From assembly GCA_030685235.1 (NCBI GenBank), contig MU839161.1, forward strand, positions 145,958 to 209,957: a stretch of 64,000 nt of DNA. Reading direction: 5' to 3'. The stretch is from Copromyces sp. CBS 386.78. Lineage: Eukaryota > Ascomycota > Sordariomycetes > Sordariales > Sordariaceae. Shown here piece by piece: positions 11,067-23,886 of the stretch. A model generated the notes under the pieces. That model searched no databases. It was not told where the DNA came from and was given only the letters and a program-made list of their open reading frames with translations. The translations under genes and the position numbers were made by a program. Position 1 is the first letter of the stretch. Each line of letters starts with the position of its first letter.

Positions 11067-12674
11067 ATGTCCTCCGCTACTGCTATCCGGCTAGCTGTGC
11101 GCCCTTCCTCGTGGAGGCGCACCGGCGCATTATCATCCGGTCGTCCTCTCTCCCAATTAGCCCCCGTACCACGAAGACCGATAAACCCCTCGATATGCGG
11201 CATGCGGCAGGGCACCGTCCGCCTCTCCATTCGCGACGGCCGTCTTTTCTTCTCAACCCAACCCCCCAAAGACACCACTGAGAACAAGGTAGACAACAAG
11301 GAGACCGAATCCTCCTCCAATGTCATCTTTATGCCACCACCTCCCCCGGCCCAAACCGAGGCGCCGCCGTCGCCAGAGTCGGCTAAAGAAGACACCACCG
11401 CCGATGCCACCAAGCCCGAAACAAAAACGCAAGCAACTTCCGAGTCCGACGCCTCCAAGACTACCGAATACAACTCTACCACCTCCGCTAGCGACAGCGC
11501 CAACCCGTCCGAAAGCACAACCGACAGCACATCAGCCGAGAACAACACCAACCACGACCCCAACGGCAGCCAACCCGAACTCCCCTCCCGCACCGAAGCC
11601 CACCGCGCCCGCCTCTCGGCCCGCTTCTCCACCATAATGGACAACTTCCAAACCCGCCTTCTGACCGCCACCCAAACCCTCAACGACCTAACCGGCTACA
11701 GCGCCATCGAGCAAATCAAGCGGCAAAACGCCGAGCTAGAAGTTACCCACCGGGTAGCCCAGACACGCCTGCGCGACGCGCGCCACAACTACAAGTCTCT
11801 CACCATGCATAGAGCGACAACGCAGCGCGAGGTGACGACCCTGCTAGCAAGGAAGGACACGTGGAATCCGCTAGACCTGGAACGGTTTACTAGTCTTTAC
11901 AGATTGGATCATGAGCTGGAAGCGCAGGTGGCGCAGGCGGCGCAGGAGCTGACGGAGGCGGAGACGGAGGAGAGCAAGTTGTCGGCGGACCTGAACGCCG
12001 GTATACTGAAGCGGTACCACGAGGAACAGATTTGGTCAGATAGAATCAGGCGACAGTCGACGTGGGGTACGTGGGGACTGATGGGTGTCAACGTTTTGTT
12101 GTTTTTGGTGTTGCAATTCGTTGCCGAGCCGTGGCGAAGGAAGCGGTTAGTGAAGGGGATTGCCGAAAACGAAAAGGGGGTGATTGATGAGGTCAGGCAT
12201 GAACTTGGGCAAGTGAGGCAGGCGTTGGAGCAGAGTGGACTGAGGGAGATGGCGCATCTGACGAGGTTGATGGAGCAGGAGAGGGAGATTCGGGCGTTGG
12301 AATCCACCACCTCGTCTCCTTCTGGTGCCCATGAAACCGCCGAGGGTAAAGGCGGCGAAATGGACCTAGGCGCGGAATTCATCGCCGCTGCCGCGGAGGA
12401 AGCTGCCCAGCAATCACAACAAACACCAGAAACACGACTACCAGAGGAGGTACAACCACCACTAACATGGAAAGAGAACGCCCAAAAATGGAAGAAAACG
12501 CTCTCGGATCCTCAACAAATCAAGGCCGCTGTTGTCGACCTCTACAGCGACAGGAGGATAGACCTCAAGATGAAGGATGTCTCGTTGCTGGCGCTGGAGA
12601 GCGCGGCGACGGGTGCGGCGGTTGTTGCTAGCGTTGCGTTTTTTGTTTTGAGGAGTGGAAGTGGTAAGGCCTAG
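11067..12674 (+). CDS. she9: She9/Mdm33 homologue, mitochondrial inner-membrane morphology protein
   Basis: A single exon encodes 535 aa. The N-terminus (MSSATAIRLAVRPSSWRRTG) is an Arg/Ser-rich amphipathic mitochondrial presequence. Residues about 60-175 are a low-complexity acidic, Pro/Ser/Thr-rich region. Residues about 180-320 form the family's coiled-coil block (SRFSTIMDNFQTRLLTATQ, NDLTGYSAIEQIK, TRLRDARHNYKSL). A transmembrane segment lies at about 331-353 (WGLMGVNVLLFLVLQFVAEPW), then a second coiled-coil and a C-terminal hydrophobic segment (about 508-530). The family sits in the inner membrane, facing the matrix with its N-terminus, and is needed for normal mitochondrial shape and fission of inner membranes. 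It converges with pkc downstream. Confidence 0.93.
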   Translation: MSSATAIRLAVRPSSWRRTGALSSGRPLSQLAPVPRRPINPSICGMRQGTVRLSIRDGRLFFSTQPPKDTTENKVDNKETESSSNVIFMPPPPPAQTEAPPSPESAKEDTTADATKPETKTQATSESDASKTTEYNSTTSASDSANPSESTTDSTSAENNTNHDPNGSQPELPSRTEAHRARLSARFSTIMDNFQTRLLTATQTLNDLTGYSAIEQIKRQNAELEVTHRVAQTRLRDARHNYKSLTMHRATTQREVTTLLARKDTWNPLDLERFTSLYRLDHELEAQVAQAAQELTEAETEESKLSADLNAGILKRYHEEQIWSDRIRRQSTWGTWGLMGVNVLLFLVLQFVAEPWRRKRLVKGIAENEKGVIDEVRHELGQVRQALEQSGLREMAHLTRLMEQEREIRALESTTSSPSGAHETAEGKGGEMDLGAEFIAAAAEEAAQQSQQTPETRLPEEVQPPLTWKENAQKWKKTLSDPQQIKAAVVDLYSDRRIDLKMKDVSLLALESAATGAAVVASVAFFVLRSGSGKA

Positions 12675-13448
12675 GCGATTGGCTGTTCGTGAATAGATTA
12701 GGCATCTTTTTTTTATTCTTTTTTATTTATTTTGTTGTCTTAAAAATGGGCATTTGAAGGGAGCGGGCCTTTTCTAGAACGCTGGTTGCTGATCGCGGTT
12801 GTATGCTGTTGTATGATGCCTTCGGAGCATGAATTATTTTTATTTTCATTTTTTATACCTGAATGTTGTTGATGAACGACGATGTATATAGACATTTCTT
12901 CTTGTAGACATACATGACTAACTCATCTTTCCCATATAATCTTTAGACGAGAACGATTGGGAAGAGATTAGGGTAGAAAAAGACACTTTACTATTCATCT
13001 AATGTACAACAACAATCATCTTCCACCTCTTCATATCAAACTCGTGATGGTATCTCAAACAACGCTTAAAGCCTCAAGGGAGTAAAGACCGGATGAGACC
13101 AGTGTTCAACCAAAGCGAAAAGCAACCTAAAATCAAACCTTCTCTTCTCTTTCATGCAACTGCCACAAACCTCAACTCTCAACAACCCAAACCCGAAACC
13201 GAAAAGGCTTTCCATCATTTCGCTTGTTCTCTTCTTTCTCTTTCTATAGGATAATAACTAGTGTTGAATAACTATTAGATCTTCTTCTTCCCAACCTTCA
13301 ACCCACACCACACCACAACCACACATCATCGGTCCCGCCTTGTGGTTCCCAATTCTTCTTTTTATAATGTCATCATCATCCCGCACGCCAGTACGTATTA
13401 ATACCTCAACAATGCTAGCACACCCCAAGTTACTTGAACATTGCTTGT
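12675..13448. other. Convergent 3' intergenic spacer (she9/pkc)
   Basis: This 774-bp gap between two convergent stop codons holds T-rich stretches just after the she9 stop (about 12707-12735) that fit 3' UTR processing signals. No ORF, RNA gene or repeat was recognised. Confidence 0.45.
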
Positions 13449-16400
13449 TTACTCAAAGTCGGCAGTATAAGAGAAGCCTCTGAACTCTTCCTGCATGGCT
13501 TGAGAGAGGACTGTAAAACAAGGGTTAGGTTAGTTATTAGAATGCTAATATGATGGGGTTGTAAAAAGGGGAAAAAAGACATACCTGACTGAACGGGCGT
13601 GAGCACCGGAGTGACACTAGTAAATTCGCTATCGAAGTTGCTCGTATCCGTCGCGCTCTTGATCTGGGGCAAGAAAGGCGGCTGCACCCGCTTGTGGTAG
13701 ATGTCGTCCCAGTTGATGTTCCTGAAGAAGGGCTGCGACATAATCTCCTGCGCGTCGGTCGGGCCGCTGCCCAAACGCTGGTCGGGCTCGCGCGTGAGCA
13801 GCTTCTGCAGAATTGACACGCTGTCTCTGGGCATGTGGATCGGGTAGAGCGGCTCGTCGGCCAGAATGGCGTCGTAGATCTCGTCCTCGTCTTCACCACG
13901 GAAGGGGGACTGCTGGAGTAGCATCTGGTATATCAGAACGCCAAACGCCCACCAGTCCACCGCCCTGCCGTACTTCTTGTCCAGGAGAATCTCGGGCGCC
14001 ATAAACTCGGGAGTACCGCAGAAGGTGCTAGTGGTTGAGCCGTACCACATGTCCTCCTTGCACAAACCATAGTCGGCAATCTTGATGTGTCCGTCAAGAG
14101 TCAAGAGAATGTTATCAAGCTTCAGATCACGGTAGATGACACCGTTCTCGTGGAAGTACTTGAGGGCCAAGCAGACCTCAGCAGCGTAGAACTGAGCACG
14201 CTTGGTGCCGAACATTCCACGCTGAATGTGCAACATCAAATCGCCACCACTAATGTACTCCATGACGAAGTAAACTCTGGTCTCTGTCTGGAAGCAGGCA
14301 TGGAGGTTCGTGAGGAAGGGGTGACGTTCACGGTTGGCAATCAGGAAGACGCGCTTCTCCGACCTGATGCTTTCCACTTCGTCGTTCTCAATGATGAACT
14401 CCTTCTTCAACACCTTGATGGCATACAACTTCCGGCTCTTCTTGGTCTCAGCAAGCATGACCTTGCCGAAGTTACCCTTACCAAGCACAGCGAGGAAGTT
14501 GAAGTGGTCCAGACCGATCCTCATACCCGTGCCGGGGTCAGTAGCCGATGGGAGCGGCTTCTTAGTCGGGACTGGCACTCCGGAGGCGGACGGCACCACC
14601 TGGTTATCATAGGATGGCGCCACAGGCTGAGGCTTGGAAATAGGCGTCTGGGGATTTTGCTGGTACATTGGTGAGACCTGTTGGGGTGACTGCTGCTGCT
14701 GCTGCTGTTGGGGACGTTGAGCCTGAGGTGGGCTCGAGTAGGCGCCGATATTAGCATAGTCCGCCGGGTTGTACTTCCGCTGCTGCGGCGAGCCATATCC
14801 TTGCTGTTGCTGGGCATTGTACTCGTCGTCCCGAGATTCCGGACGCCCATAGCTGCCAGAACCACCGTAGTTTCCACCAAAGTCGGGTATCGAGCCGGCC
14901 TGCGAAGGCTGAGAGCTGTGCTTTGGTGCCATAGCCGCAGCAGCCGCCGCCGAGGCGGTTGTTGAGCTAGTAGAGGTCCTGTCGGGACCTGCCGGCCTGG
15001 GAGTTGTTTGGCTGTACATAAGCTTGGCAGCCTCGGTCGCTTCAGGGGAAGCGATAGACGTATAAGCAGTCGAACCACTATACGTCGATGTCTGAGCAAT
15101 CGACCCAGACGAGATGGAAGTCTTGCTTCCCGGCCTAAGAGTACGCTCACTCATCGAGGACGCCTTATCCTTATGAGTCTTCTTCTGTGTTCGGATACCC
15201 TCCAAGATCTGGTTGGCGACAGCCATGGACATGCCACAGAAGTCGGGAACAAGATGTACGCATTGCGCGTGAGCCGTAAGAGCACATTCTGTCATAAATG
15301 TCAGCATAGCGACGTGCAAAACACAGGAAACCCAACGTACCTGAGCACTTCCTCGAGTTCTTCTTGGATCCAATTGGTAGCATGTAACCGCAGTGGCAGC
15401 ACCAGTTGGCGGTAAGGTTGGAGAAAGGAATGAAGCGATGAGGGATGCGGTGGTTGATCTTTTCCTCATCTGGATCAGTCTCGGCATTACTCTTGCTGAT
15501 ACACTTGGTAACAACGCTGGTGTAGCACTTGGTGTGGCAAGTGTACTTGCAGTCCTCGCACTGCATACCAGCGGAATACTTGAGGAAGTCGCCGCACAGC
15601 GCACAGCGCATGATGTTGTAGAACTGCTTCTGGACAAACTTGTGTCCGTACATCTCGTGGACTTCCTCCTTGCGCTGACGGACGGCACCCTTGCGACCCA
15701 GCCTGTCCATGCCCTGAGGACGAGACCCCTTCATGAAGTTGAAACTGAGCTGGATCTGGCCATAAGGCTCCAGGTTGAACCAACCATCTACCGGCTGTGA
15801 AACAACTTGGGATGGCGGAGGCGCTTGGGGCGGGATCATGGTGGTTTGCTCCTGCGATCCAGGGGATGTTGGCGGTGCCGCAAACTGAGGACTCTGGCTG
15901 CCCATCGGGAACTGCGACGGAGGAGCTCTGGAGCCAACGCGGTCCGCCGAAACCCAACCTGCGGACGTCATTTCGGCCTCGATCTTCTTTCGGCGAAGTT
16001 CCTCAACGATGTCCGAGATTCGGACCCAGAGCATGGCGATAGGCACGGGATGCTCGCTGGGCTTGTCGTAAACCGTAAACTCGATTTCGTTCGTCTTGTC
16101 GACTGGAAAAGTGTGGAATTCGGCTTCCCACCTGTCGTTTCGCGATGGTCGTGTGCGAGCAACAATAATGTCTTCGGCCTTGACAGCGATAAACGTTTCG
16201 GGGGAGCGAGCAAAACGACCAAGGGGCGCATGATCGACATCCTTTACAGCCAAAATACGAATAGAAAGAGTACCGCTCAGGGGTTTCCTAAGGGCTGGCA
16301 GGTTGATGCTGTCGTCTGTACAGTTATCCCAAGTTAGTAAAGGGCGTACTTGCGAAAAGCAGCGTGAGGGGGCAAGGGGATATTACCATCTGGACCATCA

Positions 16401-17162
16401 ACATCGATGTCGATATGCAACTCTTCATATCTCTTGAGTGCCTGCTTCAAGAGGACAATCTTTTGTTTACTTTCGACACGCTTGGCGGCAGCGTCCAGCT
16501 TGCTCTTCTTATCACCTTCCATCTGATAGAGCTGTACCATCTTCTCGATGCCCTTTAGGTATTGTTCTTCCACGTTAAGCTTGAACTGAATTTGGGATAG
16601 CATCAGCTGGATGCGAGGTCCAAGGTGTGGGGTATCGAACTTGATTAGATCTGTAGTAGTTCCGTCATGGTCAATTAAAGGGTACCTCTGCTATGGTGGC
16701 TCATCCAAGGGACATGTCCAACTTACCGAGCCTCGTATAATTAGGACGCGCCCGCGGAACAGTAGAATCAGGAGGACCGCCGGGATAAGGACCAGAGGCG
16801 GGCATCAGAGGGCCGCTGCCCTGACTCTGGTGGGAGCTGTGGCCGCGTCCGCCCTCCTTGGGAGGAGGAGTGGGGGCGCCGTGGCCCTCGAAGTCGTCGA
16901 TGGACTGTCGGTGGGAGCCGGACATTGGGCTGGCGCCGAGGGACATGTTGTCGACGCCGTGGCCGAGTCTCCTCATCTGCAGCTCGCGCAGCTTCTCCTC
17001 GAAGAACTCGAGATTCCTCCTCCCTTCGCGCATCTGGGTGTCGAGCTTGGAGCGGACCTGCTCATTGTTCGTCTGCTGGCGCATGGCCTGCGCAGCATTG
17101 ATCAGAGCCTTTTCGCGCTCGATCTTCTTGGAGATGTCGTGGACCTTGTCTTCGTCGTTCAT
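13449..17162 (-). CDS. pkc1: Protein kinase C (Pkc1)
   Basis: Five exons, 17162-16727, 16650-16387, 16315-15341, 15288-13585 and 13510-13449, give 1,146 aa with GT-AG introns of 52-76 nt. Order of domains: two HR1 Rho-binding coiled coils (residues about 1-230), a C2-like region (about 240-360), and C1 zinc fingers ([20 protein letters not shown] and [20 protein letters not shown], the second split by an intron). A Gln/Ser-rich linker follows (CAG-type run near 14693-14709), then an AGC kinase domain (about 820-1080: [33 protein letters not shown]) and a hydrophobic tail [10 protein letters not shown]. The magnesium-binding motif is DYG rather than DFG, as in yeast Pkc1. It acts in the Rho1-cell wall integrity MAP kinase pathway and growth signalling. 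Confidence 0.97.
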
Positions 17163-17275
17163 GGTGGCGGTGTTGGGCCCGGCGGACCGATGGCGATGTT
17201 GGGAGATGAATTACTTGGCGGAGAGGATGGGAGGTAAAGATGCTCCTGGCAATACTAGTGTCTGACACGGTGACG

Positions 17276-17304
17276 GGTGTCGGTGTCGGTGTCGGTGTCG
17301 GCAG
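17276..17304. repeat. GTGTCG-type hexanucleotide microsatellite
   Basis: GGTGTC/GTGTCG units are repeated about four times in the pkc 5' region, about 115 bases upstream of the start codon. Confidence 0.85.
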
Positions 17305-17331
17305 CGGGAGAGCGGCGGGGGGGCGGAGAGA

Positions 17332-17357
17332 GCGAGAGAGAGAGAGAGAGAGAGAGA
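17332..17357. repeat. (GA)n / (CT)n microsatellite in the pkc 5' region
   Basis: An uninterrupted GA run of about 13 units lies here; on the coding strand it is a pyrimidine CT tract 170-195 bases before the ATG. Such CT tracts are common near fungal transcription starts. Confidence 0.9.
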
Positions 17358-19815
17358 GGGAGGACGACGGGATGGGATCCTGCGGACTAAAATGCTGCTG
17401 GCATGCCAGTATGACGATGCAACGGATGCGTCGTGGTGTTTCCTGTTGATGGACGGTTGAGCACTTCCCAAGGCGAGGCGAGCCAAGGCAAGGCAGCGAA
17501 GGACGGATAAGGAGGTCCAAGGAGGGATGGATGGAGGTCGAGGGTAGGTACACACTAGTTCTACACTTTATAAGGTAGACACTGAATGGAGTGCTGCACT
17601 GCTGCTGGACCTAGGTAGACGAGGTAGTGGCGGCGGGCAGCAATTAGCATTGGCAGAGAGAAACAATGGAAGGGCGGGTTTCGCCTTTGGGGACTTCGGA
17701 CTGAAGCTCAACGTAGCAAAGACTTGTAATCAGAAGATGAGGTTCGTTGTTACAGAACCTGTTGATATGGACGAGACGGGAAGTTGCTACAAGCGGTAGA
17801 AGTTAACGTACCTACATCGGTAGAGGGAGAGGTATGATGCTAACGATGGCGGGGTTTTGTGTTTCGCATACCTACCTGTAGGTTTGGCGGCGGCGGCCCT
17901 TGTTCGATTGCACACTGGACTCTCTGCACAGGCAGTTCGATCCCGTTGTACTTGTGGGCACGGGCAAAGGCGGGCAGGCGGGGATGGCAACCTCTCCTCA
18001 AAGAGCAGAGGTCCTTGTTAGGTACCTAGTGCGGTCAGGTATTTGGGGTTCAGTTTGCACCGAGTTCAACGTCCACTTTTCCCCTGGTCCAACACTTTGT
18101 TGACTTGTTCCCAGTCAGGTACCTCGCCCGCCATCTTTTGTTTTCCTTTCCTTTTGACAAATATTATTCCCGTCATCACAAGAACAATGAAAGACGGATG
18201 CCTTGAGGTTGGATATCCCAAAATCGTTAGCGGTTGGGACACCATGCTATCTAAGCGGGAAAATCTCGAATCCAACAAGTCAGAGTTTGTTACCTAGGTC
18301 TTTCAAATCCACGCGCGGCATGCCCATTCGTTTCATGCAGCACTGGTCTTCAGAGGTACCATGCCATTCAACGGGGTGTGGTTTCTTGGAAACACTAACA
18401 AAGTCTACAATAGCCTCGTCTTGGCATCAGATGGTTAGTCGAATTCGACATTTTTCAACAGTCAACGGCGAGACCCTCTCGGAATGGAACCCTTTTGACA
18501 AAGTCCGTCACAGCTCTCACAGACACATTGTTGGGCAGCCACGGGCAAAGACTACCCGAACAGGAGGCGGGCACAGAATGACACAACAACCTAGACACCG
18601 TCATGAGTGGATGGCCTTGGCCTCCTGTCATGCCTCGTGCGCTGATACCGTACCGTAGGACTTGTGTTGAACAGGTGGTGCAGGGCACTGGTAGGACTTC
18701 CACACTTCTGGGACAAGGGCTCATGGGATTGGGAGAGCCTGGAGACCGAGTGTGTGCACTTTCAAATGCCCGTCTGCCCGTCCAGTTGGTGGCGCATCCT
18801 GAACCGCTTGGATTGGAGAGCTGTGATTGGGCAGCCGAATCACAGAGGACTTGATCACGCAGTCGACTTCCTTTCTTTCTTTCTTTGCTAACCGCCTAGC
18901 TTGGACAATGCCTTTCGGGGAAGACTCCTGACGTGGAAGCATTTCAGACAACTTCAAGGGACTAGCGATGGAGAAGGCAATCCTCATTCGGACAGGAAAG
19001 GCGGTCACCGTGTCTTGCCATGTCTTTAAATTGTTACGGGATGAGGGTTAGGGTTGGATGTGGAAGAGCATACGCCGGGCTGAGACGGACTCACGGATTC
19101 TCGTCCCGAGAACTCGGCCTGGTTTCCGGCCCGCATGAAACCGTACCTATTCCGGACTTGTGGTAATGATTCCCGCCCTATGCAGGTGAATAAAGTTTGA
19201 AAATGATGGGCGAAGTTTGGTATGAAATTGCAAGGGTCAAGGGCTCAACTGTGAGCCGGCTAGCTGGTTTATATACTGAAAAAAACGTTTAGCAATGACG
19301 ACTAGTTCAAACATCAACAGACTCGTTAGCTTTTCAAACGATTGCTCCCCGGCTCACCGGGCTGATTCTCGGTTATCCTCGAATCGAATCATCTTAGACA
19401 CTGCTTAGGTGCGTCAAGAGCATGCCAGCGTCCGTAGGCACACATGCAGGACGAATGGCAGCATACCCGCACCAGGGAAGCGCCTGTTGCGTGTTGGCGG
19501 GTGATGGCAGCGTGATGTTGAATGTTGGGTTGGATCAAAGCCGCGCAACCAAGATCATCGGATCTTCAAGCCTCCCAAGCCGATATCGGCCACTTTCTTC
19601 ATCTCAAACGCTTGGAAAGTCAAAAGAAGAAGTGAAGAACCTGAACGAGTAACCAAAAAAAATGCTTGCTGAACATTTCTAGATCATGACAAGGTGCTCC
19701 CTGACCTTTTTGAAACTCTTAGCATCCCCTTAACTCCAATGATATCCTAACCAATATGTACATGCACAACATTCTACAATAACAACTATAACACGCCAAA
19801 TGTCAAACCACCACC

Positions 19816-21239
19816 TTAAGCAGTGTACTGCTTCTGGAGAGTCTTGGCGATGGTGTTAAGCTGGATGTTGCTGGTACCCTCGTAGATGGCACCGATCTTG
19901 CTATCACGGAAGAACTTCTCAGCCAGGCCCTCACGGACGAAGCCCATGCCGCCCATCCACTCAACAGCGAGACCGGAAACGCGGCCGGCAACCTGGGACG
20001 CGTAGAGCTTGGCCATGGCGGCGTCCATGACAAAGTCCTCGCCGGCCTCCTTCTTGCGGGCGGCGTTGTAGACGAGGGCGCGCGCGGCAGCGATCTCGGT
20101 GTAGGACTGGGCGATCTGGTGCTGCATGCCCTGGAACTCGCCGACGAGCTGGCCGAACTGCTTGCGGTCGTTCCACACGTACTTGACGGCGTTCTCCCAC
20201 GCGCCGAGCGCGAGACCCGTCATCTGCGCGCCGATGCCGATGCGGCCCTCGTTGAGGATGCCGATGGCGTACTTGTAGCCCTCGCCGACCTTGCCGAGCA
20301 GGTTCTCCTTGGGCACCTCGACGTCGTCGAAGTTGAGCACGCACGTGCTGGAGGCCCTGATACCGAGCTTCTTCTCCTTCTTGGCGATGCTGAAGCCCTT
20401 CATGCCCTTGTCGACGATGAAGGCGGTGATGCCGCGGTAGCCCTTGCTGGGGTCGATGTTGGCGAAAACGATGAAGAAGTCGGCCTCCATGCTGTTGGTG
20501 ATCCACATCTTGCTGCCGTTGATCTTGTAGCCGTGCTCGGTCTCGACAGCGCGGGTGGCGAGGGCGAAGGCGTCAGAACCGGATACGGGCTCGGACAAGC
20601 AGAAGGAGCCGACGGTGTTGGTGGCCAGCTTGGGGAGGTACTTCTTCTTGAGCGCCTCAGAACCCCAGCGGATGACGGCAGTGTTGACGAGGGTGTTGTG
20701 GACGTCGACCATGACGGATACCGAGGGGTCGACGCGGGCGAGCTCCTCAATACCGACAATGGCGGAGGTGAAGTTCATGCCGGCACCGCCGTACTCCTCG
20801 GGAATCTCAACACCCATGATACCCTGCTCGAAAAGCTGCTCGACAATGGAGGGGTCCATGACCTCAGCCTCATCCATGTCGCGGACCTTGGGGAGAATGA
20901 CATCGTTGGCGAACTTCTGGACAGTCTCGGCCATGGCGGTTTCAATCTCGGAGAAGTGGGTGATGGGGGTTGGCGGCAAGTCGATGATGTCCCGGCGAGG
21001 GGCGGTGGTGGAAAGAGTGCGAGCGCTATGCCGAGGAAACCTAGTATCAGCATCTTGCGCCCTGTCTTCCCATGTTTCTCTGCTCCCTCTCTCATCCCAT
21101 CTCTTATGAGGATCGAACTAGGCATGAGATGAAATATTAAAACTCACCATTGGACGACAGGAGTCGTGGAAAGTCTGGGAGCGGAAACAGCCTGAGCCCT
21201 GCGGACGGCGGGACGGAGAACCCTAGTGAACGACTTCAT
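19816..21239 (-). CDS. Mitochondrial short/branched-chain acyl-CoA dehydrogenase
   Basis: Two exons, 21239-21148 and 21025-19816, with an intron at 21026-21147 (GTGAGT...GCATAG), give 433 aa. The N-terminus (MKSFTRVLRPAVRRAQ) is an Arg-rich mitochondrial presequence of about 30-45 residues. The body is a full acyl-CoA dehydrogenase: FANDVILPKVRDMDE (N-terminal helical domain), EEYGGAGMNF, FCLSEPVSGSDAF (FAD/acyl binding), MWITNS, RIGIGAQMTGLA, and IYEGTSNIQ, whose Glu is the catalytic base position of the short and short/branched-chain groups. It catalyses FAD-dependent alpha,beta-desaturation of acyl-CoA in the matrix, passing electrons to ETF; likely substrates are 2-methylbutyryl/isobutyryl-type or short acyl-CoAs. 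Exact chain specificity cannot be read from sequence alone. Confidence 0.95.
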
Positions 21240-22540
21240 TTTGTCTGATGTGCGTGTGGTTTTTTTGTGTGTGTGTGTTGTGATGATTATAGATTCAACC
21301 GAAGAAACCTGGCGCGAGTTGCTGTCTAAGAAGAAGGCCGAAGAAGACTGAAAAATTGGAAGAACAAAAAAACGGCGGAAAGGGTATCAAATGCTTGAGG
21401 GGAAGGGGAACTGGGGGTGTGATGCAACAAAGCTTCGGGTTCTTATAAGTCGCGGGACACGGTACAGCTGACACTAACGACTCCAGATGAACGATGTACC
21501 TACGTAGCTCCGTAACCCCGAGTCAGGATGATACACGGAGCATTGGATGGAAGAACAAGGAGCTCAAGATATGGTGAAGAGAGTCCCGTTTCCTTTTTGA
21601 CATTCGCCTCTCACGCACCTTGTACACCTTTTCACGTACTTCGTCTGTCACTATGCATCTTCGTACAGTAACAGATCATAATCGCAGATTCGAAGCAGAG
21701 TTGTACAACTTGATAGCAGGATACCTACCTCTACGGACGGGCAAGCGGGACAAGACCTATCTCTTCAGAAATTCAAAAGCCAAGCCAGCGGGTAACGATG
21801 GTCAATGGCATTGGCCGGCACACGGCCGAGATACGGTACTGCTGTGGACAACAGCTGGGGCAAGTGTCTCCCCTCTGCCGAGGTAAGTGCTCCACCATTC
21901 ACAAAGCTCGAACCGGGCTTTTAAGCAGTCGAATTCCCCACACAAGGATTTCCTTGGCCGGGGTAAACGGTGGCCACGACAGGGATGGATTTGGGGGATT
22001 CGGGGGAGTGGGGAGAAGGGCACTTCCACTTGAACTCGATAGACCTTGATGGTGAGCGGGCGTGCGCGCCGAATGTCGGGCGGTGACCGTTGTTGCTTGG
22101 ATCGGAAGGGATCGTGGACGAGGATGATGAAAATAAAAAGAGAAAACAAATGAAACATCGCCGCGAGAGTCCAATGAACACTGCAAGTTCAATGCTGCCC
22201 CATGCACGCGAACGGGAATGGAGTGAATGAAATGCCATGTGACTGTCGCAGCTAACCGATGATTGCCGCACGCGAGCTTTAGTATGTAGGTACCTACGTA
22301 CCTTGCTTTCACGAATTCTTGGCATTGCTTATCTCCACGTGCCTTGCCCCGTGACACAAAAAGTCACGCTTGGCGCTGGGGCCGCCGCCCGCCGGGCCTG
22401 CCGTGCGCCTGCCGGGCCTGGCTGGGGGACCACTATCCCGTACCGCGTGTTGTTGCGCGCCGTGACCGACCCGAACGATTCCTTTCGGAGCTTGTCTTGA
22501 AGCCCGGGTTTGTTGTTCATTCATCAGATCCACCGTCAAG
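21240..22540. promoter_or_regulatory. Divergent promoter region (acyl-CoA dehydrogenase / uS12m)
   Basis: This 1.3-kb region lies between two divergent nuclear genes for mitochondrial proteins. A TG-rich run (about 21254-21280) lies just upstream of the dehydrogenase start. Palindromic GGTACCTACGTACC occurs near 22290-22303. No ORF with a recognisable product was found. Confidence 0.45.
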
Positions 22541-23268
22541 ATGGCGATGAGCTTCTTGCGGAACCTGTTTTCGCAGGCTTCGCCGCTGGTGCGGCGGCCG
22601 CTGATGCCGTCTTCCTCTTCCATTGTGCCTCAACTTTCTGTCAGGTCGTTCTCCAGCACCCCGGCACAGAATGCTACTCTTAACCAGGTCTTGAGGGTAA
22701 GTTTGAAGCCATCACCAACTCCTACCCACCTTCTACCCACACATCACCACTATCCCTATACTACCTCTATCCCCGCCCCCCCCTTCTACAAAAGCTAACC
22801 TCGTCTCTTCTCCCAACAACAGGGCTGCCGCAAACCCCAAAGAGCCCGTCACGCCGTCTCCCCCGCCCTCTCCTCCATCAAGTCGCCCGCGCTCAAGGGC
22901 GTGTGCGTCAAAGTCGGCATCACGCGTCCCAAGAAGCCCAACTCGGGCGAGCGCAAGACCGCTCGTGTCCGTCTTTCCACCGGCAAGGTCATCACGGCCT
23001 ACATCCCCGGCGAGGGCCACAACATCTCGCAGCACAGTGTGGTGCTTGTCCGTGGCGGCAGAGCCCAGGATTGTCCTGGTGTGAGGTATCATCTTGTTAG
23101 AGGTGCTTTGGATTTGGTAAGTTTTACTTGGAAAAATGAAACCTTGGATAAGAGAGACGGGAGAGAGAGGATGCTAATACAATGGTGCTATAGGCCGGTG
23201 TTCCTTCTCGTATGACTTCTCGTAGTAAATACGGTACCAAGAAGCCTAAGAAGGCCGCTGTTGGTTAA
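22541..23268 (+). CDS. mrps12: Mitochondrial small-subunit ribosomal protein uS12m (Mrps12)
   Basis: Three exons, 22541-22696, 22823-23116 and 23194-23268, give 174 aa; both introns have GTAAGT donors and the second a clear GCTAATAC branch site. The first about 50 residues ([20 protein letters not shown]) are a mitochondrial presequence that ends near exon 1. The mature part is S12: [60 protein letters not shown] and [15 protein letters not shown], with a basic tail KYGTKKPKK. uS12m lies in the decoding centre of the mitoribosome; the bacterial equivalent is the streptomycin-resistance protein. Identification is firm. Confidence 0.97.
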
Positions 23269-23886
23269 GCATGCAGCTAGCTAGCACAACAACAGAGCAA
23301 AATCAAGACGATACCCCCCTGGTCACAGAGCAAGTGGGATGGATGGTGATGTGATATGAATGTTGCTGGAGGCGGTTACGCTTCATGCGCTCCGTTCATC
23401 ACGCCGAATCCTTGAAAGATGTGTCCGTGTACTACAAGAAATAAAAGGTGTACAACAGGATCTATTGTGGTGCGACTAGAGGCGTTATGGCTACCTGCGA
23501 TGTCTACAGCAATGAAGACTAGGCAACGGATGGACTGGCTTCTTCAGGGAAGGGTGGAGACAGGACTGGCCAAGATATTTTGCTGCAAAGTTCCTTTAAA
23601 CGGTAGTAGCAACATAATCCTCCTTGGCTGTTACACATTTCCCATGACGCTCCCCTCGGCCTTTAACCATCAGAACACTCATGAAACACAACTTGGTTTT
23701 TTTTTTTTCGCTAACCTTTCCCATTTATACGTCCATAGTTATACCACCACGAGAATGAAAAAAGTCATTATAACGATAATACAGTCTAGTGGATGTCCGC
23801 TTTTGTTTTTGTTTGCGGACCTTTTTCCCTATCATAAAGCCTGAATCCACACAACCTCCTCATAGCTGCCTCTTCCTGACCTCGCT
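23269..23886. other. Convergent 3' intergenic spacer
   Basis: This 618-bp gap lies between the uS12m stop and the stop of the mannosyltransferase gene. It contains a T tract (23698-23708) and no recognisable coding or RNA gene. Confidence 0.45.

Larger units (their letters stand above)
17163..19815. other. Long intergenic region, pkc promoter and acyl-CoA dehydrogenase 3' flank
   Basis: This 2.65-kb region lies upstream of pkc and downstream of the acyl-CoA dehydrogenase gene. It contains two microsatellites close to the pkc start (17276-17304 and 17332-17357). The remaining short ORFs show no recognisable family and no consistent splice structure, so no gene is called. The size is compatible with a long regulated promoter and 5' leader for pkc. 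Confidence 0.4.

Noticed and set aside
20119..21132. Plus-strand ORF of 337 codons opposite the acyl-CoA dehydrogenase gene
   Set aside because: It is the antisense shadow of a GC-rich conserved gene, with unbalanced Leu/Val/Asp/Gly composition and no family match.
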